Positions 10,051 to 22,450 of a stretch of 64,000 nt of DNA are shown piece by piece. A program made the position numbers and the translations under genes. This DNA is from Stichopus chloronotus (lineage: Eukaryota > Echinodermata > Holothuroidea > Aspidochirotida > Stichopodidae), in the NCBI GenBank assembly GCA_021234535.1, contig CM037833.1, positions 18,264,523 through 18,328,522 on the forward strand, in the 5' to 3' direction. Position 1 is the stretch's first letter. Every line of letters starts with the position of its first letter. The notes under the pieces are model-generated. The model was not told where the DNA came from, ran no database searches, and saw only the letters and a program-made list of their open reading frames with translations.

Positions 10051-13000
10051 TACGTGGGAATAAGTAATACAAGAACTTTACTTTAAGATCGACTAATCAC
10101 ACAGTATTTTTCTAATTAAAAAGTCTGTTTTTTGTTTTTTTTGTGTGAAAAGACTACATGATTTATGACATGTTCTTTTCCTAGTGTATGACAATTTGCG
10201 TAACATTTTTATGTTCAGAACTTCCATACTAAATCTAAACTAAATTCTTACTGCTGTCAAATGTCAAGGTTTAAAATGGCGACTTTCGTCGAAGCTCCTG
10301 CAGTGATAAAAACTTCTCATCGGGGTAGTTCTTTTTATTTGCTCCAAGTATATAATTTAGTGAAATATCTATATAAAGTGTGTGGTACAAAACGTGGTAA
10401 AGAAGCATAACAGGAGTAAATGTATTGGTGAGGTTGGCAAATGATCACATGTTCATACTTAGTAAGAATCCTTAACTCATATACTGGTCCTTCACAGTCA
10501 CATGACTGTCGTTTCGTCTCGGATAACCGCACGGTAATTGTTACCTTGTCCTTAATCGTGTTACGATTTCTAGGGGTTCATTTTCAATAAGAATGTGATT
10601 ACTTACAAAGCCAAATTTTCTTCCGTCTTCGTCCTTTTTCACCAAAATCTCACTGCATAAATGAACAGAGTAAACCAACTCTGGACTTGTGTATTAAATA
10701 CAAGATAATCCACTCATTTATGGAAGCTCGGATGCGGTTTTAACCTAGAGTTACACTGTAGGTCAATTGCAGATAGAACAGAGTGCCATGACATAAATTA
10801 GAGTGTGCCATATTTTTTTATCTCTCTAGGATTTTATGGACTTACGGACTCCATAAAACGCGACACTAACCCGTTTCCGTAATGATAAACACACGTGGTT
10901 TCTTCGCACGCAGTAATGAGCTTAGCCCGGACTTTTTTTCAAAGACAAAAGGTCGTCTCATGAATCACATGAGCACCTCAACGAAGTGTTACGCATGCAT
11001 ACACTGTGTAGTTCACGTACTGTGTGCATTTTTCTTGGGTGTACAAGTCAACCTTTACAGATAACTCCGTCGATTTGGGGTGAACAATACTGTAGGACTG
11101 AAATGCGAAAGTCACGAAATGGATTGCTGTTAGTTATTTACATCCAGATAGAACGCTTTAAAGTAATTTGACACCGGCAAGGTCACAAATCCGGCAACTG
11201 TCCAAATCCCCGTGTCATTATTGCCTTGCACTGGATTAAAGAGTGAACGCAATAAGGTGTTTGTCTTTCGTGATACACTTACATCGAAAGGAGTCAGTTT
11301 TGTTCTGCTGCAGTATTGCCAGTCGCCAGGAGAGAAATAATTGTTCTGCCTGTTTGTGGCTCTGCGTCACGTTTCACAGTATTACACATGGTTGGTTTTT
11401 CAAAACATTGAAAAGAACTTCTATCTGGCTACGTCAAGGAACCTCATGAAACTTCTTATATAGTTGTCGATATACTATATGCTCCTATCTCTACAGCCCA
11501 ATTGCATTCTATCTCTCATTAAAGTAGAGGTTGAATTTATTAATTTAGTTAAATAAAGCAACACGTCGCTTCGAGGTCTCATGCCACTTGCTCTTAAAAT
11601 GTTTGCGACGCACAGCTACACATTATAGTATTGTTGTGTCAGCCACTTGCTTCCAGATAAGTTGAGTTTTTTTAATCGTGTTGCTCTGTAAAATGTATTG
11701 AGCTGGAACCTCCGAATTCAGGAAAAAATGCATCTAAGTCCAATTACACGGATTATTGCGTTACTGTGTTTACTGTAATCTGGTGTAGGTAATGATAGGT
11801 TAGAATTATGGTAAGTGCAGATGAGACTAATCACTTAATAAAACTTTTCTCTGTAATGTTCTAATAAACAAAATGCACAAGTATCTGATATCAGATATCT
11901 GTGATAAAATAGATACAGCAGATACTACGCTGTATCTTTAATGCAAAACAAGTTTTAAAAAGACAAGTACTTCCAGCTGAATTTTCTCAGCTCCCTGGCA
12001 CTAGTAATTGTTAGAAACTCACTGATACACGCAAACTATTAACTTCAACTTAGTTGAAAAATAAAATACAGTTATTTTCATGGCCTTTTTTATCATTTGA
12101 ACTGTGCGTGGTAATAGCGCAATATGTCTTTCTGGCTCTTTTAGAAGTCTATATTCCAACTCAAAATAAGATACACAGATCAGTAATTATGTTAAAAAAA
12201 AAGGCACAGTGGTTCGTTTCCAATATGAAAAAAGAGCAAATGACGTTAATGAACTGTACTTTCGCAGCTTCATACCAGTAACACTAAGGCGCACACTTGT
12301 TCTAGCGAAATATTCATCAAAAACTATATTAAAGCAAAAAGGCAAAATACGTTCATGACTTTTTTATCGTTTCAATAGCGTGTGGTAATAAAGAATTACA
12401 TTTTATTGTTAAGCCAGCGCAGGGTAGATGCACGCAACTGTGGATAAAAAAACAATGAAACGCCAAATAATCATTCATACCGAATCTCATCCACAAAAAT
12501 GAGAGTCCCTCCAACCTCACCTCGTCATTGTTGCACTGAGGTTCAACCTGTTACAATGCCTTATCACCCTAGCCTAGTTTCAACACCTCATGCTGTGATG
12601 ATTCACATGACCAATGAAACATCTCGTAAAGTAGTACATCAGGAGTGTCAATCCAATGTCTAGGCAGGGAGCTGTCTTTCTAGCTAATAACACCTCCTTT
12701 ACCTGGGTTTTCTTGGGCTACACACCAGAAGAAATTTTTGGTGTCATTTAGATTGGTAAGGGACGTGTAATCGGGCATGAAAAGAGTACGGAAGCTTAAA
12801 AGTTCCGTCAAGATAAGAATATTTTTGGCTCTTAATTTGACAATTGTCAACAAAATGTCTGCATACTGAGATAAAGATCATTAAAACAAAAAGAAAATGA
12901 TCAATTGTTCAGTTGTGTTATAATAATAATACAATGTTTTGCTGCAAATGATACCTTGTTAACTGATTCTTAATAAGGAATTCAACATTTTATGAAAAAT

Positions 13001-13439
13001 GTTCATTTAATAATGTATCACATCTTGTCAATTCAACCATTTGCTACAAATCCTGACTTGCTCACCTTTTTTTTACTTAGTGAGGAAGTGATCAGTTTTC
13101 CATACAATGTTTCATTGACAAGTTGTCATATCTTGCCATTTCAACAAATTTTTGCAAGGTGTCTACTTGTTCATATTCTTTTTACATTAACAGTTGAACA
13201 ACGTTGAATTGCTCTAGTTTAAATAAAAATCTTCCCACATGACTAGTATAGAAATTGTCGTTTCATGTTAGTAAGACCGACTTTATTGTATTTTTCACGC
13301 TCACAATTTTTAATGATATCCTAAACAAGTTGAAATATTTCCATAGTTTTATATTTTATTAAAACCAAACTGTTTATTTATAACCACTTCATATCTGTTT
13401 CTTTCTTCTTTTTTTTTTTCACCCATTCACTACATAAAG
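10051..13439. other. No gene recognised; contains a block duplicated at 24.1-24.3 kb
   Basis: No splice-bounded coding sequence seen. About 12340-12480 is similar to about 24180-24320: 'tagcgtgtggtaataaagaattacattt' matches 'cagcgtgtggtagtaaaccatgattacg', and 'gcagggtagatgcacg' matches 'gctgggtagataccag'. A shorter internal echo lies near 12070-12125. These place the region inside copy 1 of the larger segmental duplication. Confidence 0.55.
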
Positions 13440-14060
13440 GATACTTGAGCCATAAACCCTGTTGGAATGGTCCATATCGCCAGAAACTCCAGTAATGTGA
13501 CCAAAAACTTATTTTTTCTTCATAATTTCACTTTTGTGTGTTTGCAAAGAAGCATTGTTTACTTTAGGTATTACAATATACCCTCTCTGATTGAAGGAAA
13601 TGCAGGCAGCTAAAAGGCTATTTTGACATTTAAGAAAAGGTTCTCTTTCTTACTTTTCTCTAAAATGTGCAACTTCTGGGCCATGGGTCGGCCAGATTCG
13701 TCAATTCTAACAATGAAGAAATTGATAATTTGAGATAATTCCCTTAGGTGGGTCACAAAGTCTAAATTTTAAAGTCTTTCTGACTACATGTCCCACAGTC
13801 TCTTCCCCTGCCAGTGTAAGATTTAAAGTACTTATTATGATAAGAGTAACGATATTCAATGAAAACAGACAGCCAATCGTGCCCAGTCCTACTTTTGTTG
13901 GACAGAAAGTAGACATGCCCAGACTTACAACACGAAGTTAGGAGCAGCAATAAAAAGGCTTCAGGTAGATCCTTTCAGTGAAAGAGAGTTCTTGTAGCAG
14001 CCCTGTCAACACAGCCAACAACCTACATCAGACGACCGAACGTTCAGAATATTTGTCGCC
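13440..14060 (+). promoter_or_regulatory. 5' flank and leader of peptide gene copy 1, conserved with 28790-29343
   Basis: The 600 bases before the ATG at 14061 align with those before the ATG at 29344. Shared stretches include 'ctgttggaatg', 'cagtaatgt', 'gacagccaatcgtg', 'agacatgcccagacttacaac' against 'ggacatgcgcagacttacagc', 'gaaagagagttcttgtagca' (identical) and 'cagacga'. Conservation is strongest in the last 100 bases, which probably are the transcribed leader. No clear TATA box was identified. Assignment as promoter/5'UTR is by position and conservation. Confidence 0.5.
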
Positions 14061-17000
14061 ATGCATCTTCAAAAGCCTGTAAGTACTGCAATGTTATATC
14101 GTTGTATTAATCTGATTATCAGTATTTGATCACCATCAGTATTTGAACACATGAGTCGAAGAGGATTATTCCAATTCAGTTTACATGTCTTGATTTAGCT
14201 AAGATAAATGCGGATACAAAAGGAGTAATATCCAATATTGATTATAGATTGATTATAGCTCTGCACCAATCCAAAGTAGGGTTATTATATATTCAATTTC
14301 ATTTACACATGTACTAAAAATTATTTTCATGTATTACGCCATTTATTTAAAAAAAACAAAAAAAAAACGGGCACAGCCGAATACTCATACCCCCGAAGTA
14401 GGTACCATTCTTGCGGTTGCTTACACAGAGAATAACTTCGAAAACCAGTAAACAGTGAATTGAATGCAAAAATCTCGCGTAGTTCGACTTGTGAAGTTTT
14501 ACACTCATGTTATCGTGTTCTTTCTTGAAGGAAATTACAAGTAGAACGTACCTTCCTTGTTATTTAAAACTAAAATACCTGCTGCAGGTAATTATCACTA
14601 ATCTGAAATTGTACGTAATTTTTTAAAGAAAGACATAGAGGGGTGAAAACAAGAAGGTCACTAAGAGCTTATTTACGTTGCCACGTTGTCTTCACAAGAA
14701 GAAAGAGAAATTCAGTGAAGTAATATACAATGATAGAGAGCAATAACAAAGCCGAAGGCAGAGTAAAATAAGCAAGTAGTAATTCAAAGACTATGAGAAC
14801 TGCGTAGATAAACAATACATGAACATATTTGAATGGAAACAAGCTCAAGAGGATAAAGAAAGGAAATGACAAATGGGAGGTAGTTCAAAATGAGATATGC
14901 ATTGAGATGTCGTTGTTTTAGGTTATTTTTTTTTTTCGATCGGGAAATCATTTCAGGTCCTGGTATTAATGTAAAGGAGAGTATGTTTTAACAATGAGTA
15001 TAGTATGACATGGGATAAGTGCCTCCTATACAATATTACAATTTTTAAAGTAATTGAGATTAAAAATGTTGTGGAAGGTAATCCTGATGTGTCTTGAAAG
15101 ACTATATCGTAGACCATTGAGGATGCCGACTTCTTTCGAGACTTTAGCAATAATACACTGAATGTGGTTATTCCAGGTAAGATATTTATCTTAAAGGACT
15201 CCGAGGGATTTGACGGTGACATTGGCGATAAGAATATTTTCACCACACAGATGAAATACTATTAGCGTTAATAAGGAGCTACGTAGAAGATGTATTTTTT
15301 TTTTAATGTAATTGACAATTTGGACCTACAAAACCAATTACGAATATTTATCAAATTCCGCAAATCGTCCAAAAGGAGGGTAATTTTGGAAATGAGAGAA
15401 AATAGGCTAGTATCATCAGCATACGAAATAATACACACAGCATTTATATGAAATATAATTTTATGAAAAATGAAATGACATTTATTCGAAATATAGAATG
15501 ACCTTTTTCGGGAAAAAAAAAACGAATAACGGTCAGCTTCGAGCCAATTTTTTTAGGAAAAGTTGCACCACATGAAACCATCTCTCTCAGAACTGCAATA
15601 AAGAAGAGAGTTTGGGTAATGCCAGGCAGTGAAGTTTAGTTGCACGGAGAGATGCTACGTTATGTTTATCTACTGGGGAGGGGGGGGGGCTATCGTTAAT
15701 GTTTCACTGGATAAAGAGTACAGATACAGAAGGATTTCGCAGCGATTCTTGAGACATTCATCATGTTCTAATATAAAAAAAATGTAATACATTCACATAA
15801 ACGTATGTAACATTAGAAAACATTGTTCTACTGAATGCATATTTTAAAGGTTGGGTGACATGAAAATGTTGTTTTGAAATATTGGCTGTATTAATCAACT
15901 TGAATGTTGAAGATGGCCACAAATTGAATATTGATCATTTTACAAGCAAACTCCTGTATTACAAATGTACTATAAACAAACATTGGCTAAGTACGCAAAA
16001 TTTATGACGGTAAGAGAGGGACTCGCATGATACGTCTTAGGATGTTACAGGTGTATCTTGGTGAGAATTTTGTGTGCCCTTTTAGGTTTCGTTATGGAAT
16101 TACGCATTTTCCTCTTGACAAATATCACTCACTCAATGGGAAACCTGGTATTGAAGAGATAAATTAGGCTTAAAATAAAGAAGTACTGACATTGCACAGA
16201 ATAACGTCAGATCTTTTATCGATGAATGTCACTTTTCCTTTAAGTGTTCCTTTTCGTTACAAGCACCGCGTAGTTTGGACATGTCTTGCTTAATGTCAGA
16301 GTGCCTTCAATCATTTGTAACATTTTACAAAGTGACAGAATGAAAAAAAAAAAACCATTAACTTTAGGATTTAAAGTTGATTTTCTTTACTTTAATACAA
16401 ACTACAACATATTTTGAGTAAAGCGATATATAGTCAATGGGCCCCATGGTTCTTAAGAGATTTCTTACAAATAAAAAATCAAGTTTCCCACCTCCTACAG
16501 GTCCTTATTTTATGTGGTGATTGCCGACAAACATACCTTAATCAATATAATTCAGCTCTTGTTTGCATTTCTTTCTGATGAACCCTAATTTAGAACTACT
16601 ATAAGTACATCCCAGAAGTATGTGGCATAATTCCATGGTATACATGACTATTACATTTTCGTAACCTCTTTACGACACACTAGGCCTATACCCCGTGACA
16701 GTTATTCAGCTACGTGCCACTTGGCGTAAACTGACCAAAAACAGTCACTGAGTGAATAGACTGAACTAACAAGGCGGAATGAAGTTGAAAATTTGCTGGG
16801 AATATCCACCATTTCCAAAGTGTGGTTCCATGTCACGTCACGCAGGCGGTAATTTCAACTATTGTCGGGCAAAGCATGTGTAAGGTAGTTCCATTTGCAG
16901 TGCTCCTAAAAGAATGGAATTCTTTGTAAAACATATACTAAAGGCTTGTCACGTAAACCAATGACAGGTTACGTTGGTTGAACACCACTGTTGAGGACAA

Positions 17001-17730
17001 AATTGTTTTTCTGCCCTGTTCACAGGTTATTTTTCTTTTGGTCCTTGCTCTCATGGCAGTGATAGCAACAGTGGGTGAGTGCCGTTACACAATTTACGAA
17101 TTATTATTTTGTTTAGGTTTATTACTTAGTCTGATTGAGCCATTTACAAGATAAAAACATGATGTACTTTAGTATCGATAAAAATCTGTAGGCCCTAACT
17201 ATCAAGTAGGCCGATATTAGCAGAAGATAGAGAAGCGTTCAAAACAAATCAAAGGGTAGTAGAAACTTTTTCTAATTGGAGATCTATTGCACTTTGGGAG
17301 AGTAGGACACACCTGTAGAGGTTTTATTTTTGTAAGATCATCTTAGTCTGAGAAAACAAAGTGACAGGAAGGTCAATCGAAATATGAAACAAGAGGAATA
17401 GTGCACAGAATGATAAATTATAGCAGACGACAGAAAAGAATGAAGAGGCTGAGAAATATTAGTTTGTTCAGAAAGATTATGCCGATAGTATACATACTAG
17501 GACTTCGTTTAAACTACCGGGTAGAGAAAAACTAAAATATTTTCTTTTACGACGACAATCGCTCTTTTTTTTTTTTTAAGTATAATGCCGATTGTCAAGT
17601 GTAGATCTCATATCAGTTTTACCAACATTATCTTAACCTCAAGTAATTTTGAATTATATTTCTCATTTTATTGTCTGCAGCCCCTATATGTTTTGATAAG
17701 AATGGCCAAATAACATGGTGCACGCTCTAA
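14061..17730 (+). CDS. Small secreted peptide gene, copy 1 (three exons, short product)
   Basis: Proposed join: 14061-14078, 17026-17074, 17681-17730. Exon 1 is ATG plus five codons (MHLQKP) ending at GTAAGT in phase 0. Exon 2 follows CACAG, encodes the hydrophobic VIFLLVLALMAVIATV and ends at GTGAGT in phase 1. Exon 3 follows a pyrimidine tract and GCAG and encodes A-PICFDKNGQITWCTL, then TAA at 17728. The product would be 38 residues: a signal peptide of about 23 and a mature peptide of about 15 with two cysteines spaced C-x9-C. Exons 1-2 are clearly homologous to the gene at 29344 in sequence, length class and intron phase. In exon 3 the C-x9-C-T pattern is shared, but the copy-2 frame stays open past it while this one stops. 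Downstream bases still look exon-like in another frame, ending phase 1 at a donor near 17756, so copy 1 may be a truncated allele or pseudogene. I do not recognise the family. Confidence 0.5.
14670..15445 (-). mobile_element. LINE reverse transcriptase fragment (decayed)
   Basis: Read on the minus strand, the region encodes the RT catalytic box SYADDT (codons at about 15408-15426). It is followed by a downstream block ending in NWFCRSKLSI, then after frameshifts VKSLGVL, LTWNNHIQ and KVSKEVGIL, the usual order at the end of a CR1/L2/Jockey-like RT domain. Several stops and frameshifts break it. It sits in the first intron of peptide gene copy 1, in the opposite orientation to that gene. No intact ORF, endonuclease or terminal repeat is visible. 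Confidence 0.75.
15446..17025. other. Intron of peptide gene copy 1; nothing else recognised
   Basis: No domain or repeat recognised apart from homopolymer runs (for example a G run at 15681-15690). The most 5' part may be further decayed LINE sequence. Confidence 0.4.
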
Positions 17731-18084
17731 CTGCGGTATCATCAGCAAAAGGTAAAGAATAATAAGCACTCATAATCGCATATGAATTAAAAGTTAGTAA
17801 GTATTATTTCTTTTCTTTTTTCAGTATACATGTAAGTTAGAAACTTAATATGTTATGAAGCAGCTTCTTCCAAGTGAAAACACTCACGGGCAGCAACGTA
17901 TCCACGTGAATTACATCACGAATTGTTCCTAACAATACGCCTGTTTGAACTAAAGAGGCAGTTTTTATGTTATCGATGTGAGGATTATTAGCACTACGTA
18001 AACTGATTAACTGTATTCCTAAAAATAAACGGGAAAAAAAAAAGAGAGACATCAGCTGAAAAAAAAAAAAAAAAAAAAAAATTG

Positions 18085-18560
18085 TTTGAGTTTGAGTTTA
18101 TTCATTCACGCATGTATATATATACAAATGATTTAATTATATAGGTTACTTGTTTCGTAATTATTAAGTACTATATACACATACATGAAAGGGACGTCAT
18201 AAGCTCTGAGAGAGCTTGAGGTGACGTCCAACAAAAAATAAACAAAGTTATACTAATTGGGAATGAAGATCAGGTGACTTAAGAACAACAAAACTATACA
18301 ATACATTGTGACAAATTACACCAGATTGATGTTCTTGTAAACATCACACTTTTGGTATTTAATGTTTATAGAGGATTACAATGACGTAAAAGTTGACTGT
18401 TCTGACTAACATTTCCTAAAAATCAGGAGACGTTGCTTGTCATAACATTTTAAACGACAAAGCTCTTCTGCCAATTATAACAGTACGCAATATCCCATTG
18501 CCAGTTGTGTACAGTACATCTGACTTTTTAGTTAAAAAGGTATAGCTTATGGGGAGTGCA
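18085..18560 (-). mobile_element. LINE 3' end: hairpin and short tail repeats
   Basis: On the minus strand the segment ends with a perfect-arm hairpin (18192-18229: ggacgtca / tgacgtcc outer arms, aagctct / agagctt inner arms). This is followed by 'aataaactcaaactcaaac' next to a homopolymer (18058-18080 on plus). Hairpin plus short tail repeats is the usual 3' terminus of CR1/L2-like LINEs. Upstream on minus, a stretch resembles the FK-rich extreme C terminus of such RT proteins. It may belong to the same insertion as the RT fragment at 19.74-20.48 kb, with the exon-like repeats at 18.7-19.3 kb lying between. Confidence 0.5.
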
Positions 18561-18691
18561 CACAAATCAGGTTAGAAGACACACTATTTTGAGTACTGAA
18601 ATCTAGAGCTTCAACTGCTATTTTTTTAACTTAATTTCGCAGTTGTGATATTTTCACTCTTCACCACTTTTCTTTTTCTCTCTCCTTTTAG

Positions 18692-19306
18692 TTCAGTTCG
18701 ACAGCGACAGATGCATGGATATTACCTAGTGGTATTAATGTTGGTTGATGGGTACAAAGTCTTGTAAATTTCAAAGTCACTTGCCTTAAAACAAACTACG
18801 TATCACAAACCATTTCTTAATTTTGCTTGAGTTCTTGCTTCATCAAAACTGTTATATTTCTCAATATGTGACGTCACATAGCTTCGAGTAATTTGTCTCT
18901 CAATTCGGCAGTGACACTTGCATGGATATTACCTATTGGTATTAATGTTGGGTGATCGGGTACAACGTCTTGTAAATTCCAGAGTCACTTGTCTTAAGAT
19001 AACAGCATATCACAAACTGATGTATTAATTTCTTGTCGTTTCTTGTTGTGTCATAATTCTGTCATTGTTCTGTCATATTTCTCATTATATGACGTCATGC
19101 AGCTCCAAGTCATTTTTGGCTCAATTTGGCAGTACTGGTATTGGTTTTAACGTTGGGTAATCAGGCACAATCTCTTGTAAATTAAAAAGTCACTTGCCTT
19201 AGGAAATCAGCATATCATAAATTAATACCGTTATTGTGTATTATGCTTTTTGACCGTGGCTGTTATACTTCTTGTTATATGGCAACATAGCTTGAAGTCC
19301 TTTATG
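18692..19306 (+). repeat. Triplicated exon-like unit, about 205-220 bp each
   Basis: Three units start near 18692, 18898 and 19120, each with 'caattcggcagtgacacttg'-like starts, 'ggtattaatgttggg', 'cttgtaaat', 'agtcacttgcctta', a 'catatcacaaa' stretch and an end with 'gacgtca' and 'agctcc/agcttcgag'. Only the first unit keeps a good acceptor (tctcctttta g, AG at 18690-18691). Its phase-1 reading gives V-QFDSDRCMDIT and a stop; unit 2 in the same frame gives QFGSDTCMDITYWY and a stop. A single homologous unit lies at 34145 behind peptide gene copy 2. Unit 1 is thus a possible terminal exon of peptide gene copy 1, and units 2-3 are duplicates without an acceptor. Confidence 0.7.
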
Positions 19307-19739
19307 GCGCACATCAGGATCACACATTTTCTGCGAAATGCAACCTCGAATCCTCCCAAAAGGCATCACGATTGACCCTTTTAATGTTAACAGCAGGATT
19401 TGGCTTGTACAGCTTCTCTAACGTACACACATATTACGAATCCAGTCAGAGGTGATGCATAAATAATACACGTCCGTTGTACGGGCTATTTGTCAGTCAC
19501 CAGCTGTACTACTCAAACCTCCACAAACATGTAAATTAGTTGCAAGGAAAAAAGGAAATATTATTGGGCTAAAAATAAAAGGTATGTTTCCGAAACGAGT
19601 ACTAATATTCCATTGGCTAAGGATTTACATCTTTATCTATCGCTATCTAGACTCCTCTTATTTATATCGCATGATATCAATGAATCCAAATGATAGGAGT
19701 TGATGACGTATGACGTGATTGTTCGCAGGAAACTCCATG

Positions 19740-20480
19740 TGATTGCCATTTTACAACATGTCAGCATGACAATAAACAACAATGTCCCCGTCACATATGG
19801 AACTGAATACTGAATGGTACTATTGTGAAAAAAACATAAATAAAATTAATCCCACATTTCCTATTCCTTGTCAGAATTAAATACCATAATATACATACAA
19901 GTCTGACATGTAAAAATAGTTTCCATTTTTGATCAGTCATATTCATATTACAGCAATATTGCAAATAAAGTTTCTCCGTGTGTCGCACTAACACTATTTT
20001 AAAGCTTTTTCTGCTATGCCCACTCATTCAAAAAAAGTATCAATCCAATTTATAAGCTATGCTTTTCAATAAATATTGATAAATCTTTCAATAACCGATT
20101 CGGTAAAACTGTATTTAAAGCAATAGAAAAGTCGAGGAAAAGTACTTTGATATAGTTTCTCATTCCTATTCAAATGGGAGACAGAACCATAAATCCAAAC
20201 CCTAACAGCATCAATTCAAGACACTCCTTTTCTGTAAGGAAATTGCATTTTGTCACTAAACTGGTCTGAATATCGACTAAGAAAGGAATCATTATTCTTT
20301 AAAAAAATATAATAGACATTACTCCAACAGCGCGTCGAATTGCTCTCACTAATATAATGGAATTTAAACTTAGCAATCGCAAAGTGTCACCTTTAAAAAT
20401 TGAAGTGAAGGCAACGTAGCCAGCAGAATATAGTCGGACCCATCTGGTCTTAAATAGGACTATGTGGTACTTATGTCTGC
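19740..20480 (-). mobile_element. LINE reverse transcriptase fragment (decayed)
   Basis: The minus strand encodes a typical RT palm segment, FLDFSIALNTVLPNRLLKDL (compare the common FLDFSKAFDTV), near 20080-20150. Further 5' is a QFPYRKGVS-like stretch (compare QFGFRKG). Further 3', near 19760-19780, is a degenerate DIVVYCHAD where the YADD box would be. Numerous stops and frameshifts are present. Non-LTR retrotransposon of the CR1/L2/Jockey type, long dead. Confidence 0.65.
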
Positions 20481-20863
20481 TACATTGGTGCCAGAAGGGT
20501 TGCCTGTATAGGGTATATATTGATAGGTTAATTATTTTACCATTATTGCACCCAGAAGGATGTTATCTGGTCTAGATGAGGACAATTCCAGCTCTACATT
20601 GTTCTTCTTTTCCAATTTAAGGGTTGTAAATTTAAGGGTTGGGTGGATTTATTTGATATGTTCTACAAAATGGTTAAGTTCGTAGGTGAAACCGACAAAA
20701 TTGGAAAATGTCATCGTTGTTTCTAGGCCAAGTGACAATGTTGTTAAAAAAAAGTACGACGTACTTTTCTTTTGTTCCTCGACCAAGAGGTGGATGTAAT
20801 ATCTGCAATTTCTTGAGATTATTGAGGACCAATCGCAACTCTCACGATCTGTAAATAAACTTT

Positions 20864-20952
20864 ACCAATTTAGATGTTTTACTTTGAAACAAAGGAAATG
20901 ACTTGTAAGTAGAGTACACCAATTTAGATGTTTTACTTTGAAACAAAGGAAA
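20864..20952. repeat. 35-bp exact direct repeat, two units
   Basis: The 35 bases at 20864-20898 recur exactly at 20918-20952 (beginning accaatttagatgttttact, ending caaaggaaa), separated by 19 bases. Probably replication slippage. Confidence 0.95.
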
Positions 20953-21269
20953 CCCTAAACAATTCTTATTTTCTCATAGCATTTTAAATGTGCGGATTTA
21001 TTTGGCCCGACTTCTACAAAAATGTCACACAAATGCCGTTCCGTCCTGATCTAACAGTTATGGTAGGGTGCATCTCTAGCCAAATGTATCTCTGTGTTAT
21101 CAGGTTCCATTTCTATGTTGGGTCAACTTAACATTCTATCATTGTTAAGAATCTGCTAGCCAAACTTTTTGAATTGAAGGTTGTTCTACTTAACTTTTGA
21201 TCACCATAAATGTAAATCGAAGAGAAAATACTTCACTTAAATGAGTTGTCTTAAATTAATATATGTACT

Positions 21270-21830
21270 GCTGTGAAACACAGACGGTCCATATATAGTC
21301 CGAATACATCTCGCCGAACCCACATTACCCAATGGGCCTTAGTAGGGCCAAACAGTGCAAACGACAGTTGGGCCCCATCAAGGCAATGTGGGTTCCATTA
21401 TCCTATATCAGTCACATGTATGTTGAGCGTATCATTAGCTCCGCTCAGTAAGACCCATCCAGTGTCCATCTTTGGCCTTCGATATTTTGCTTGCTAGGCA
21501 GCATGTGATAACAGGCATAGGAAAATAAACGCAGTGGACTGGCGGAAAGGAATATGATATGATGCTTTACAAACGTAGGTTTAAGAAGCCTTTGTATCAG
21601 GATCAAACTTAACACTATAACAAATAAAGCGAAAGACTATCTTCATATGAAGTGTCTTTTCTCCTTTAATAAATACAAATCATTTATCATGTGAGTGTTT
21701 CAAACACTAACAGCAAAATCCAAAGGCTCCAGATGGGAGCTATAAGTAACAAATATCTTCAAGATTGACACCTCGTCTAAATATGTATAATTACGCTTTA
21801 TAAGTCCCAGCATACTATTCGTCTCATTAC
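21270..21830. repeat. Segmental duplication block, copy 2 (partner 9500-10050)
   Basis: Diverged copy of 9.50-10.05 kb in the same orientation (matches listed under that entry). It marks the visible left edge of copy 2 of the large duplicated segment. Confidence 0.75.
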
Positions 21831-22249
21831 CCTCTGCTTAAATGTATATCATGCAAAACTTGTAGTTAAAGATCTATATAATATAATCTAAGGGAGACAC
21901 GTCTTAATTACAGAAAAAAAGTAATCTCATACCAAAGGTGATTATGTTCCAGGCAAACATTGTTTCAAGAACAATTGTTCAAGTAAAAAATGGAATAAAA
22001 TTGAAAGAAGATAAAATTTAATGATTTAACAAGAGCGCCGTAATGATGAGAGACGCAACTCCGTGGATTGCCCTTTTATAATGCATATGTGGGTCACGGT
22101 TAATAAAAAATCAACAAATCCAGACAGTCGTTATATGGGAAAGCCTTTTAACAAAAATCCTTTAACGAAACCTTGAAGTGTGAAGGTAAGTAACGTCTGT
22201 TAGTATCTCGCAACAAGACTTGAACAGAATCATGCATGCGCTTACGAAT

Positions 22250-22450
22250 CTGCTTAACAACGGAAATCCAAAGACAACGGAGGGCAGCCTTGGCTTATTT
22301 GACGTGACCATCAGCAGTAAAGATGACACAGAGATTGCCAGCTGGTGAGTCTGTACATCCGCCGTATGCTGAGCCTACGCCTGGACAAAACGGATGTGGG
22401 CTTATACAGTGACGACGGCAGCGTACGCTATAGAAAAGAATCCCTATCCA
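22250..22450 (+). mobile_element. Reverse-transcriptase-like fragment with YSDDG box
   Basis: Translation gives KTTEGSLGLFDVTISSKDD and then, after one frameshift near 22340, QLVSLYIRRMLSLRLDKTD followed by VGLYSDDG. The combination FDVTxxS-DxAE ... LVxLYI ... VGLYxDDG is one I recognise from retroelement RT-like proteins widespread in marine invertebrates, where YxDD is the catalytic pair. I cannot name the clade with confidence. A single frameshift and the loss of both ends indicate a dead fragment. Confidence 0.6.
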
